Part shown: positions 7,277-14,944 of the stretch, piece after piece | Layout: each line of letters begins with the position of its first letter | Numbering within the stretch: position 1 is the stretch's first letter | NCBI GenBank assembly: GCA_024811115.1 | Contig: JAKOGH010000719.1 | Location: forward strand, 1-14,944 | Direction: 5' to 3' | From: Terana coerulea | Lineage: Eukaryota; Basidiomycota; Agaricomycetes; Polyporales; Phanerochaetaceae | DNA: 14,944 nt | Program-made: the position numbers and the translations under genes | The notes under the pieces: generated by a model | Told to the model about the DNA's origin: nothing | Database searches by the model: none | Seen by the model: only the letters and a program-made list of their open reading frames with translations

Positions 7277-7917
7277 GTTTGTTGAGTCTTCTCCACTGCT
7301 CGTTGTTGCTGTCAAGGGCAACGAGCAGGACCTTGTTGCAGTGTTGTGCGGCGACATATTGTTATGCACAGTGTGTTGAAATGAACACTGTTGCTACTTG
7401 GGTTCTGGGGGATCTTGCCACTGTTCTGCAAAGAACTAAAGCTATGAGCTATTCGGCCGTCAGAGACTATGCTCTATATCGTTGAGAAGCACCATGGCTT
7501 AGGCTGTGGGCTGCTATTATGGCAGCATGCTAATCTTCATGCCAATCCGCTAAGCGTAAGAGGTGCTTCGCTGCGCTGTATAGCGTAGAGCAACATTTTG
7601 GTGTGACTTACCTTCAGGTAGTTACGGCTATGAGCCTTCGGGTGTTGACAGCAAACCAGTTTGTGTGAGCATAGAGTCAATGTAATATTGGCTCGAAAAC
7701 CTTTGCTGCACAGCTGGAACTGTGTCAGAGACCCCTATACCGCTCTTGATTGAGTTGGTACCTCCGGACCTGGTGAGAGAAACCAGGCCGTTGTTGACAC
7801 TACCGATTGTACGCATCAAGACCGCACGACCTCAACAGGTCATTTCATCTGTTTTCACCATTTTCTGTACCGTGTCTGCTGAAGTGGAGACTAGTACTGA
7901 TTACCATTGTTATAGCC
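7277..7917 (+). other. Gypsy leader / possible remaining LTR, with candidate PBS
   Basis: No coding sequence is recognised. A primer-binding-like TGGTACCTCCGG starts at 7756; only the first five bases match the usual initiator-Met type. A hairpin CCTGGT/ACCAGG follows at 7769-7787. If this is the true PBS the LTR would be about 1.0 kb; alternatively the LTR ends at a TGACA word (7650 or 7799). The window does not contain enough of the 3' LTR to decide. Confidence 0.35.
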
Positions 7918-8643
7918 ATGCCTAAAGTCCCTCTGTGTTCACCACCTACGCGAAGAACGAGCCTTTGGGCCTTCGCGAGTGCATCTCTCCTTCAAAGGAG
8001 ATCCGAGCCAAACACGCCAATGTTTGTAAGCCGCGCAAGGTTTACAACCTGAAGCACGAAGCCACCCTGTTTGTACTCTCACTCTTGGAGGAGTGCAAAT
8101 GGCTTCGCCAAGCAGAGGCCAACTCGTTGCTGAAGTGCATCGGAGCTATGCTCATGAAGCAGCGTCGAAAGAGCTGCTCTGCCGCCTCTCCGACCCCTCG
8201 CCACCACTCATCGAACGGCTTCGCACCTCGCGAGGGAGTACCAGGTCTCAAGCCACCCCCAGCCAAGCTTCAGTTTCGACAAACCAAGCTGCTCAAGCGC
8301 TCCAACGAGCTCCAACCGATGCTCGAGGGCGACGAGAGTCCGCTTCGACCCGGTCTTCGAGAAACTCCACGAGGAGGACTAGTTGCAGGACACCGGTCGC
8401 GCCGAAAGAGTGCGAGTGCCTGAGGAGATTCAAAACAAGCTGTGGGGTTGGTACGACGAGTTCCAGAACATCTACAAGAATCTGGACTTGCTGGGACAAA
8501 AGTGGGGTAATAAACAGTGGAGAGAGTTGGCAGGATTGTTAAAACGTATTGGCAAGGTCTCGTTTACGGACCTAAACAGTAGATTTGCAGTAGTCTGTAC
8601 GCAGCTAGCAGCACTCGATGTAACTATCCTGAAGGCTGCTTAA
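7918..8643 (+). pseudogene. Accessory ORF upstream of gag, unknown function
   Basis: A decayed ORF of about 240 codons lies between the leader and gag. It starts at an ATG (7918) and shifts frame after a few codons. It then reads 7935 to about 8160 with motifs like FTTYAKNEPLGLRECISPSK, NVCKPRKVYN and LLEECKWLRQAE. A third frame follows with a Ser/Pro-rich middle, FDPVFEKLHEED, a TAG at 8377-8379 where a sense codon is expected, then EEIQNKLWGWYDEFQNIYKN and ending at TAA 8641-8643. The C-terminal 85 residues are continuous, rich in Trp, Leu and Lys, and probably helical. I recognise no family. It is separate from Gag, whose own ATG lies 112 bp on. Typical Ty3/gypsy elements have no gene here. 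It could be an N-terminal Gag-like protein, a captured host gene or an element-specific regulator. Confidence 0.6.
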
Positions 8644-8755
8644 ATTAAAACTGTGCATTTCTGACTTGGAAATAACTAGCTGGCACATAACAACCAAACC
8701 AACATTTGTGGTCGAAGTTTTATTTAAAAAATTTGCACTAATATAAAGAGCAGAA
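8644..8755 (+). promoter_or_regulatory. AT-rich spacer before gag with TATA-like and acceptor-like sites
   Basis: This 112-bp spacer carries CTGAC at 8661-8665 with TAG at 8677-8679, a typical fungal branch-point and 3' splice-site arrangement. TAATATAAAGAG lies at 8738-8749, just upstream of the gag ATG at 8756. Either could let gag be expressed separately from the upstream ORF. Both are short motifs in AT-rich DNA and may be chance. Confidence 0.3.
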
Positions 8756-10045
8756 ATGTCTTCTTTTACCAACTTTGTCCCTGACCGTACTACGGAAGTC
8801 ATTGCCGACCCCGTAGCAGCTCTCCTGCACGATGTCGACACTAACTCTGCTCGCTTCAGCGATGCACAGTTGGCAGCTATTCTTCATATAGCACAGAATG
8901 CTTTTTCTCAGTCTGTTCGAATCAGCACAGACTTTGCGCAAGGACATGTCACCGACACGCAGGCCACTTCAACCGTGCGCATGACACGACCTACGAAGCA
9001 ACCATGACCAGCAGCACCGAATTGAGGAGCTGGAGAATACAGCTCTCGAGCAAGCCACGAAGATTCGGTCTCTGGAAAAGCTTGTGGGAGCTTACAAGTC
9101 TACCGTTGAGGCCTATAAGGCCCAAGTTAACAAAATCCCTGCAGATGGAGGTTCCGGTAGTGGACGCATCCCAAAGATGCCTGATTCCCCCACCTTCGAT
9201 GGTTCAAAAATGGCCTCGAGGAGTAGTTGAACCACATCACGCTCTAATGCGAGCACATGTAGAATTGCAACGGACAAGCAGCGCATTGTCCTCTCCTTGG
9301 TCGTCTCCGCGGCACTGCCACAACATATAAAGTCCTATACGGACAAGTTATGAACAACCAGCCTATCGGCACATGGAACAATTTTGTCAAGGAGATGCAA
9401 GGGATTTATGGTCAGCGCGAACGAAAAGCAAGGTGCCAAGGACGAACTGGACACGCTCTGGAACAACAAGGATCTAGCCCGGAAGGACTTCGTCCAATAC
9501 ACGGAGAAGTACAAGACTCTGGCCCGGATCATGGAGCACCAAGATAAGCTGCACATCGACAAGATCAAAGCAGTCCTGCCTCAGGACATGCGCCAGTTGA
9601 TGGTCATTCTGACAATCAGCGTAACGAACCCAAGCAATGGGAAAGGTACCTCGATATGCTGTTGCAGCTGTACAAGGAACTTCACCCAGATCGTTCCAAG
9701 AGCTCGGTATTTGGTAACAACAACGGTAATAAGAACACGGCGGAGGCGAACGAGCAGTCCAAGGGTAAAAGCAAGGGCAAGGCGAAAGAAACCAACCAGG
9801 CAGAAACGCCCGGCAAACACAAGTTCTGCCAGATCTGCTCTAGTAAAGGTAAAAGCTCACGTGCCAAAACCCACAACACGAATGACTGTTTGACAACCCA
9901 AAAATGCCAACCAAGGCAAAGGTTTTTCGTCGACTCCGTTGTCCTCCGGCAACAACAACGGCAAAGAGTCAGAGCAGCGGTGCTTCTGGCTCTGGTGGAA
10001 ACTCGAACTCGAAAGGCAAGGGCAAGCCCTCCTTCAAGAACTTGA
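8756..10045 (+). pseudogene. gag: Ty3/gypsy gag, frameshifted
   Basis: The capsid/nucleocapsid protein of the element, which would form virus-like particles in the cytoplasm. The first piece starts at ATG 8756 (MSSFTNFVPDRTTEV). A frame change near 8980 leads into a coiled-coil-like stretch with EELENTALEQATKIRSLEKL, then KMPDSPTFDG, which is typical of the Gag entry. Capsid-like pieces follow in different frames: DKQRIVLSLVV (about 9271), TWNNFVKEMQGIYG (about 9371), YTEKYKTLARIMEHQDKL (about 9499) and WERYLDMLLQLYKELHP (about 9641). A basic Lys/Gly/Asn-rich tail leads to a zinc finger with Cys at 9827 and 9836, His at 9872 and Cys at 9887, spacing C-x2-C-x11-H-x4-C. At least five frame changes or stops make it non-functional. 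The 3' limit is approximate. Confidence 0.8.
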
Positions 10046-10254
10046 CTCATAGAGTTATTAAACTCCATGGTCGATGACAACGACAATGCCACCCCGTAAG
10101 AAGTCAACTCAGCGAGCATCCGTGAGCTGAGCGAATCTGAGCTTGCCGCAATGGAAGCACCTGAGACAAGCAATGAGTCTCGGGCGGGCCCAAGCAGACC
10201 GCGATGGGTTAATTGCCAGACTCAATGGATTTTCCCCAGGGAATGTAAAGGCTA

Positions 10255-11158
10255 ACGCCTGCGATCTACATTCCGGGATAACGCACCCTCTGTCGACTCC
10301 GAGTTAGAATCGGACGAAGTAGTACTGGAATCTTGTGTAACTAGCATAGCTCGCAACAAGAAACGTTCTTTTAGACTTCCAGTAACACTTTGGGTATATA
10401 GTCATAAAGTGCAGGCCGAGGCTTTAGTAGACTCAGGCGCCACAACAAACTTCATCGACAAATCGTTCGTTGAAAGAAATCATCTGGTAACTAATTGTAT
10501 AGCACGTTCTGCATGGGTCGATGTGACCAATGCAGACGGAACTCCAAACCAAGCAGGACAAATTCATGAATATGTCCGAGCTTATGTTCAAATCGGTGGT
10601 CACAAGTCTACCTGTAAACTGTATGTCACACAGTTAGGAGACAAAGACATGATGATTGGATACAACTTCTTGTACCGACATAACCCCGAGATTGACTGGG
10701 AAAATGGGGAATTGGAGTTCACCAGATGTCCTGAGAGCTGTATTACCAATCAAGCCCATAAATATAAGTCAGTAAAGCTGAAACCAACAAGCTTCAACTC
10801 GAGTCGGATCTTCCGTGGGAATCCTCTCTGGACAATTTTGGAGACGAAGATACAGATAATCCATATATCAACTGGGTGGACATTGATGTCCCCAACGACC
10901 GCCTCACAAGCAGAAGTTATTGCTGCCATGTTCGATGATAAGGACATGGATCAGGAATTGGACAACTCCGATGATGAGGATACCGTCGAATGGAAGTCAC
11001 ACGTGCCGGAATGGTTACACGAGTACGGCGACGTGTTCTCCAAGCGAAAATCAGAGCGAATGCCGGTACGCAAGGCGACGATCATCCGATTGACTTTGCT
11101 GAAGGTACCTCCCTTCCCAAGCCGGGCTAAGATCTACCCACTGTCTCCCAAAGAATGA
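10255..11158 (+). pseudogene. pol: Ty3/gypsy pol: aspartic protease and linker to RT
   Basis: The longest intact pol frame. The protease active-site motif VDSGATTNF lies with its catalytic Asp at 10430-10432, followed by YVTQLGDKDMMIGYNFL, which fits the ILG-type C-terminal strand of retropepsins, to about 10720. An acidic linker (DDKDMDQELDNSDDEDT, about 10936-10986) leads to the pre-RT motif WLHEYGDVFSKRKSERMP. The region up to IYPLSPKE at 11155 is the start of the reverse transcriptase. The frame opens after a TAA near 10252, so Gag and Pol are in different frames here. The protease would cut the Gag-Pol polyprotein. The linker contains frame-altered stretches and the frame closes at 11156-11158. 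Confidence 0.85.
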
Positions 11159-11890
11159 CATTCTTTGGATGAATGGATCAATGAAGAACTACAGAAAGGT
11201 TACATTCAACCTTCAAATCACCAGTTGGCGGCACCATTTTTCTTTGTCAAAAAGCACGACAGCGGATTGCGTCCATGTATGGACTACCGCGCACTCAATA
11301 AGATCACCGTGAAGAACCGCTAACCAATCCCAAGGATTGCTGACCTGATCGACTCACTGTCGCAGGCATCCATCTTTTCTAAGATTGACCTCCGGTGGGG
11401 CTATAATAACGTCCGAATCTGTGAGGGATGAGTGGAAAACGGCTTTTATCACCAAACGGGGCTTATTTGAGGCAACAGTCATGCATTTCGGATTCTCCAA
11501 TGCACCAGCTACATTCCAGGCCATGATGAATGACATCTTAGGCGACTTGATTCAACAAAGACAAGTCATGGTGTATTTAGACGATATTTTGATCTTTGGC
11601 AATGATTTAAAGGAACACCGTAAACTGTAAAAGAAGTGCTGAAAAGGCTTTGCGACAACAATCTATACGCAAAAGCAGAGAAATGTTTCTTCGAGAAAGA
11701 CCGGATTGACTATCTTGGCATGATTATCTCGAAAAACAGCATTGCGATGGATCCTGCAAAGGTGTCAGGAGTTCTTGAGTGGCCCGTACCTACAAAGGTC
11801 AAACACGTTCAGGCTTTCTTAAGCTTTGCAAACTTCTATTGCAGGTTTATTAAAGACTTCGCCAAGTTAGCCAAGCTACTACAGATCTAA
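11159..11890 (+). pseudogene. pol: Ty3/gypsy reverse transcriptase
   Basis: RNA-dependent DNA polymerase that copies the element transcript. Motifs in order: [37 protein letters not shown], then a TAA (11321-11323) where the family has a Tyr in KNRYPIPRI, then [20 protein letters not shown] at 11429-11431 comes with a small frame change, then [25 protein letters not shown] and the catalytic YLDD at 11574-11585. After a further frame break at about 11628 the thumb/connection follows: LYAKAEKCFFEK, YLGMIIS and FANFYCRFIKDF. Key residues survive, but the breaks prevent a full product. Confidence 0.92.
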
Positions 11891-12412
11891 CGAAGAAAGA
11901 TTAACTTTGGGAAGCCGACCACCAAGTGGCATTGAGGCGTTGAAAACAGCCTTACTTCACGGCACCCATACTACGTATTCCGGATGATGAGAACCCATTC
12001 AGACTGTCAACTGATGCAAGCGACTTTGCAATCGGTGCAGTGCTGTCGCAACAGGATCCTGCTGACGAGATGTGGCACCCCGTAGCCTTCCACTCCGAAG
12101 TCACTCAACACACACGAACATAATTATGAGATTTACGACAAAGAGTTGCTCGCAATCATAAAAGCATTAGAAGAGTACAGACACTACTTGGAGGGACATC
12201 TGGAAACGTTTGAAGTATGGTCAGATCATCGAATCTGACTTACTTCAGAACGGCCCAAAAGTTGACACGGAGACAAGCGCGATGGGCTTTGTACCACGCG
12301 ATTCAACTATTCACTACATCACAAGCCTGGAAAGACAATGTAAGCCGAAGACCCTCTGTCCAGGAGGCCAGATCATGAGGAGGGGGTAAAGCTCGACAAC
12401 CAAGACCAAATT
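11891..12412 (+). pseudogene. pol: Ty3/gypsy RNase H and tether
   Basis: RNase H removes the RNA strand of the hybrid. FRLSTDASDFAIGAVLSQQD (first catalytic Asp at 12013-12015) is followed by [27 protein letters not shown] (Glu near 12142), YLEGH and SDHR, the last with the Asp of the third motif. At least three frame changes separate these pieces. RRQARWALY marks the usual end of the domain, and SRRP with an acidic tail leads to the integrase. Confidence 0.85.
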
Positions 12413-13436
12413 TTGCTCAAACCGGAATATTTTGCCATCCGGGCTGTCGAGGCTTCCCAAGCGCCTGTTAACAACGACCAAATCCTAATTGAGGTCAAGG
12501 AAGCATTGCTATCAGATGATGTTACAAAGGGCTACAAGTCATTATTAAAGTCAGGTCCTAGAGAGTTTGGTAAAGTCTCAAGGAATGGAACTACGAGAAT
12601 GGATTACTACTGTTCCGTGGCAAGATCTATATCCCTACATCAACAGATGATCATTTACGACAGATTGTACAAATTCATCACGACTTACCATCGTACCGGA
12701 CACTCTGGCAGGTGGAAAATGTACGAACTAGTCTCTAGAAACTATTAGTGGCCGGGCATGTCAATATTTGTCAAGAACTATGTTACGGGTTGTGATATAT
12801 GTCAGCAGATGAAAAATCGCCCACAGCAGCCCTATAGACCATTAATGCCGAACCCTGTGCCTCATGGGCCATGGGAAATCATATCAATCGACCTCATCAC
12901 TCAGTTACCAGAGTCACATGGATACAACACTATCTGTGTTGTCGTATGTCGACTTATCAAGCAAGCGCACTTCTATGCAATCACGAATGAGTTTTGGCAC
13001 GAGACTTGTCACAACTATTGTATGACAGAGTGTACCCTTACACGGGCTGCCGCTTCAGATCATATCAGATCGAGGAACTCAGTTTGCAGTGGAACTATTC
13101 CAGCAATGGTGCAAGCTACTTGGTATCAATTCGGCAATGTCTACGGCATATCATCCATAGACGGACGGTCAAACCGAACGTGTGAATCAGATTCTGGAAC
13201 AGTATCTTTGGTGCTATGTGGACTACAACCTTGATAACTGGTTTACATTGTTGAGTACAGCGGAGTTCGCGTACAATAACCGGGCACACGAAGGAACCAA
13301 GGAGACACCATTCTTTTTGGAATACAGTCGACATCTTCGAGCAGGTCCTACACTAGTCAAGCAGGTCAAGAGCATAGACCTCAACGACATCATGAAACAG
13401 CGACATGAAGCCCAAAAGCAGGCAAAGCTGCTCTAA
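12413..13436 (+). pseudogene. pol: Ty3/gypsy integrase core
   Basis: Inserts the cDNA into the genome. The N-terminal zinc-binding region has paired histidines at about 12676-12705, split by a frame change, and the Cys pair in GCDICQ at 12791-12802. In the catalytic core, Asp1 is in IISIDLITQLP (12890-12892), Asp2 in [12 protein letters not shown] (13068-13070, another frame) and Glu in GQTERVNQILEQYL (13176-13178, a third frame). The D,D35E residues all survive at normal spacing. The core ends with WFTLLSTAEFAYNNRAHEGT and TPFFLEY. Stops at 12746 and about 13432 and several frameshifts inactivate it. Confidence 0.9.
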
Positions 13437-13911
13437 CCTTAGCTGCTGAGCGTATGAAATGGTACTACGACCAGGGCGTCCAGAACGTGCTGTTCAAAGT
13501 TGGAGACAAAGTACTGATCAACCTACGGGATTACCAGACCATGGAGCGTGCATTAAACCCACGGTACGAGGGACCATTCAAAATCATTGAACAATTGTCC
13601 GCTGTCACCTTCAAGGTTAAAATGCTATCACGCTACCGAGCTATGCATCTCAGTATTCCACGCCAGCAAGCTAGCCACTTATAACGATCCTTCCATAACA
13701 GGACAGAAACCACTTGTGCCTAAGCCAGTTATGGTTAAAGAACAGGAAGAATGGGAAGTTGAGAAGATCATGCAACACCGCCAAACGCGGTAAGAAAACT
13801 CAATATTTAGTCCAATGGAAAGGATTCGGACGCGATGAAGTCACTTGGGAAAATGAGGACAACGTCAAGAACGCTAAGAAAGCAGTTCAAGACTACCTTA
13901 AGCTGAACTGA
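13437..13911 (+). pseudogene. pol: Integrase C-terminus with chromodomain
   Basis: The piece from 13454 has the GPY/F-type motif (KVGDKVLINLR, LNPRYEGPFKIIEQLSAVTFK). After a stop at 13682-13684 a chromodomain follows in two frames: EEWEVEKIMQHR (about 13745-13784), then QYLVQWKGFGRDEVTWENEDNV and a C-terminal helix ending at TGA 13909-13911. In chromoviruses this domain steers integration to heterochromatin through methylated H3K9 (known for the family). Aromatic cage positions are filled (W in EEWEVEK, W in QWKG, F in KGF), as in binding-competent chromodomains. The frame break at about 13785 inactivates this copy. Confidence 0.88.
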
Positions 13912-13959
13912 CAAGCCGCAAGAACGGTTGAGTTCAAGAAGACGTCACACCTATACTAC

Positions 13960-14339
13960 TACAACGGGACTCTACGCTTCAAGTTGAACTCATTGGCAGT
14001 CAAACCCCTACACAAATCTCCGAAGAAGCAGCCGGACTTACGCTGCATGCCTATCAGAAACATATAGTTAAATCCAACTCGAGAACAACAGTGCCTATTG
14101 GCATTAAAGTTCAATTACTGAGTAGAACTTGTGGCCGAATTATGTCTTGCAACCGACTTTCCAAACAAAGAGTTGAAGCAATCACTAAAGTGATTGACCG
14201 TGACTACAAAGATGAGATACAAGTAACCCTTGTAAACACCAGCGACATCGACTTTGAAGTTCAGATTGGCAATCAGGTGGCCCAGCTTATCATTGAACGG
14301 ATTGCGGACGTGGATATTGAAGTAATCGGATTACAATAA
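13960..14339 (+). pseudogene. dUTPase-like domain at the 3' end of pol
   Basis: An open frame through 14337-14339 (TAA) reads like a trimeric dUTP pyrophosphatase. Motif 1 region AAGLTLHAY has Thr where the family has the Asp of AGxDL. VPIGIKVQL leads into a poor motif 2 (GRIMSCNRLSK, usually GRIAPRSG). Motif 3 is clear (KVIDRDYKDEIQVTLVNTS, with the D-x-DY core), and so is motif 4 (IGNQVAQLIIERI). The Gly-rich motif 5 is missing; the frame stops after IEVIGLQ. dUTPase lowers dUTP and so uracil in cDNA, and is known in some retroviruses. Loss of motif 1 Asp, motif 2 and motif 5 makes activity unlikely. The start is approximate; it lies in a different frame from the chromodomain. Confidence 0.8.
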
Positions 14340-14369
14340 ATTGGCAAATTCTCGACGGAGCTCGAACCT

Positions 14370-14379
14370 GAGGAGGGAG
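14370..14379 (+). other. Gypsy polypurine tract
   Basis: GAGGAGGGAG ends three bases before the 3' LTR start at 14383 and is the expected primer for plus-strand synthesis. Its position fixes the LTR boundary. Confidence 0.85.
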
Positions 14380-14382
14380 TAA

Positions 14383-14944
14383 TGTCATAAATTTCCCTCA
14401 GCGCTAGTCTACAGCGCTTAGAGTGTAACATCAAGTCACAGACATGTTACCCAGTTGTCACAACAGTGTTACAAGATGCTGATCAGTTGGCCATGCGACG
14501 GATGCATGGTTATCAGGGATATGCCTCATATGGACACAGGATCATGGACTCAGTTCTGGATTTGTTCTAGACTATGACCTCACTATGAGGTCACTATGAC
14601 ATCGTGTGCTAGTAGTGTACAGGAGCTAGATTAGGACATCTAGATAGTGTTGATGTTAGCATGATAGCTAGGTCAGATCTGATAAGGGAGTTAGAGCGGC
14701 AGTATGCTCTAGAGCCTTAGTCATGGATCACTTGACTGTATCAGTCAGCATATGGTATTAGAGGTCTTAGATAATGTCTGGGGTCCCTCTACACATGTAT
14801 ATAAAGAGACTGGTCTGAGGGCTAACACCCCAGACTCAACAACATCGTTGATTCATATCTCCTCTACTCACTTTACTCAAAGTCCCCTGCTCTCCCCAAC
14901 CCCTCCAAGCATTCCTAGCAGGTGAGTATTAGAGTTTTGTGATA
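14383..14944 (+). mobile_element. 3' LTR of Ty3/gypsy element (cut by window edge)
   Basis: Starts TGTCATAAATTTCCC right after the polypurine tract and aligns with the 5' LTR from 6715. It keeps the canonical TG start, the hairpin GACCTC/GAGGTC, the TATA box and the CAG/GTGAGT word. The right end and the target duplication lie outside the window. About 91% identity to the 5' copy by hand count indicates an old insertion. Confidence 0.92.
14798..14805 (+). promoter_or_regulatory. TATA box in the 3' LTR
   Basis: TATATAAA matches the 5' LTR site at 7132-7138. In this copy it could drive transcription out of the element into flanking DNA to the right. Confidence 0.5.

Noticed and set aside
9682..10173. 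163-codon minus-strand ORF
   Set aside because: It lies antisense to the gag zinc-finger and Lys-rich region and reads as Leu/Ser-rich shadow sequence.
1..14944. CRISPR arrays, rRNA or bacterial-type operons
   Set aside because: No regular short repeat-spacer pattern, no rRNA core sequence, and the elements are eukaryotic.

Overview
The window looks like a transposon-dense, gene-poor stretch of a filamentous fungal genome, most likely an agaricomycete basidiomycete. This is inferred from the Ty3/gypsy element, which carries a chromodomain, a CxxC...H-x4-C Gag zinc finger and a 3' dUTPase-like domain, and from the TE nesting and apparent CpG decay. I see no intact host gene. Nearly everything recognisable is a mobile element or its relic, and most coding sequence is broken by frameshifts and stops.

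Region by region: 1-546 is mostly non-coding, with one possible minus-strand exon (56-177). Positions 555-1224 are a 670-bp non-autonomous hAT-type element with a perfect 8-bp target duplication. Positions 1680-2345 are a degenerate GC-rich, A-poor tandem repeat with a 150-bp period. Positions 2731-2800 are a tRNA-Asn-like Pol III sequence (tRNA relic or SINE head), followed by an A-rich, C-poor stretch to about 3650 and unrecognised sequence with a local duplication to 4402. Positions 4448-4716 look like a decayed Ty1/copia LTR plus primer binding site on the plus strand. Positions 5030-6714 are the 3' end of a Ty1/copia element on the minus strand: reverse transcriptase end, RNase H, polypurine tract and 3' LTR. 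A second hAT-type copy (5492-6159) sits inside its RNase H and has its own perfect 8-bp target duplication.

From 6715 to the window end lies an almost complete Ty3/gypsy chromovirus-type element on the plus strand, inserted into the copia reverse transcriptase. Its order is: 5' LTR; long leader; an unrecognised accessory ORF of about 240 codons (7918-8643); a 112-bp AT-rich spacer; gag (8756 to about 10045); pol with protease, reverse transcriptase, RNase H, integrase and chromodomain (about 10255-13911); a dUTPase-like domain (about 13960-14339); polypurine tract; 3' LTR cut by the window edge. The two LTRs differ at roughly 9% of positions by hand alignment, mostly by transitions, many of which fit CpG deamination. 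The element is therefore old, apparently methylated, and defective in this copy.

The history read from the nesting is: a copia LTR relic at 4448; the minus-strand copia beside it; then the gypsy element and one hAT-type copy, each landing independently in that copia. The features of most interest are the accessory ORF upstream of gag, the dUTPase-like domain after the chromodomain, the matched pair of hAT-type elements with dense GGTTC arrays, and the 150-bp-period repeat.
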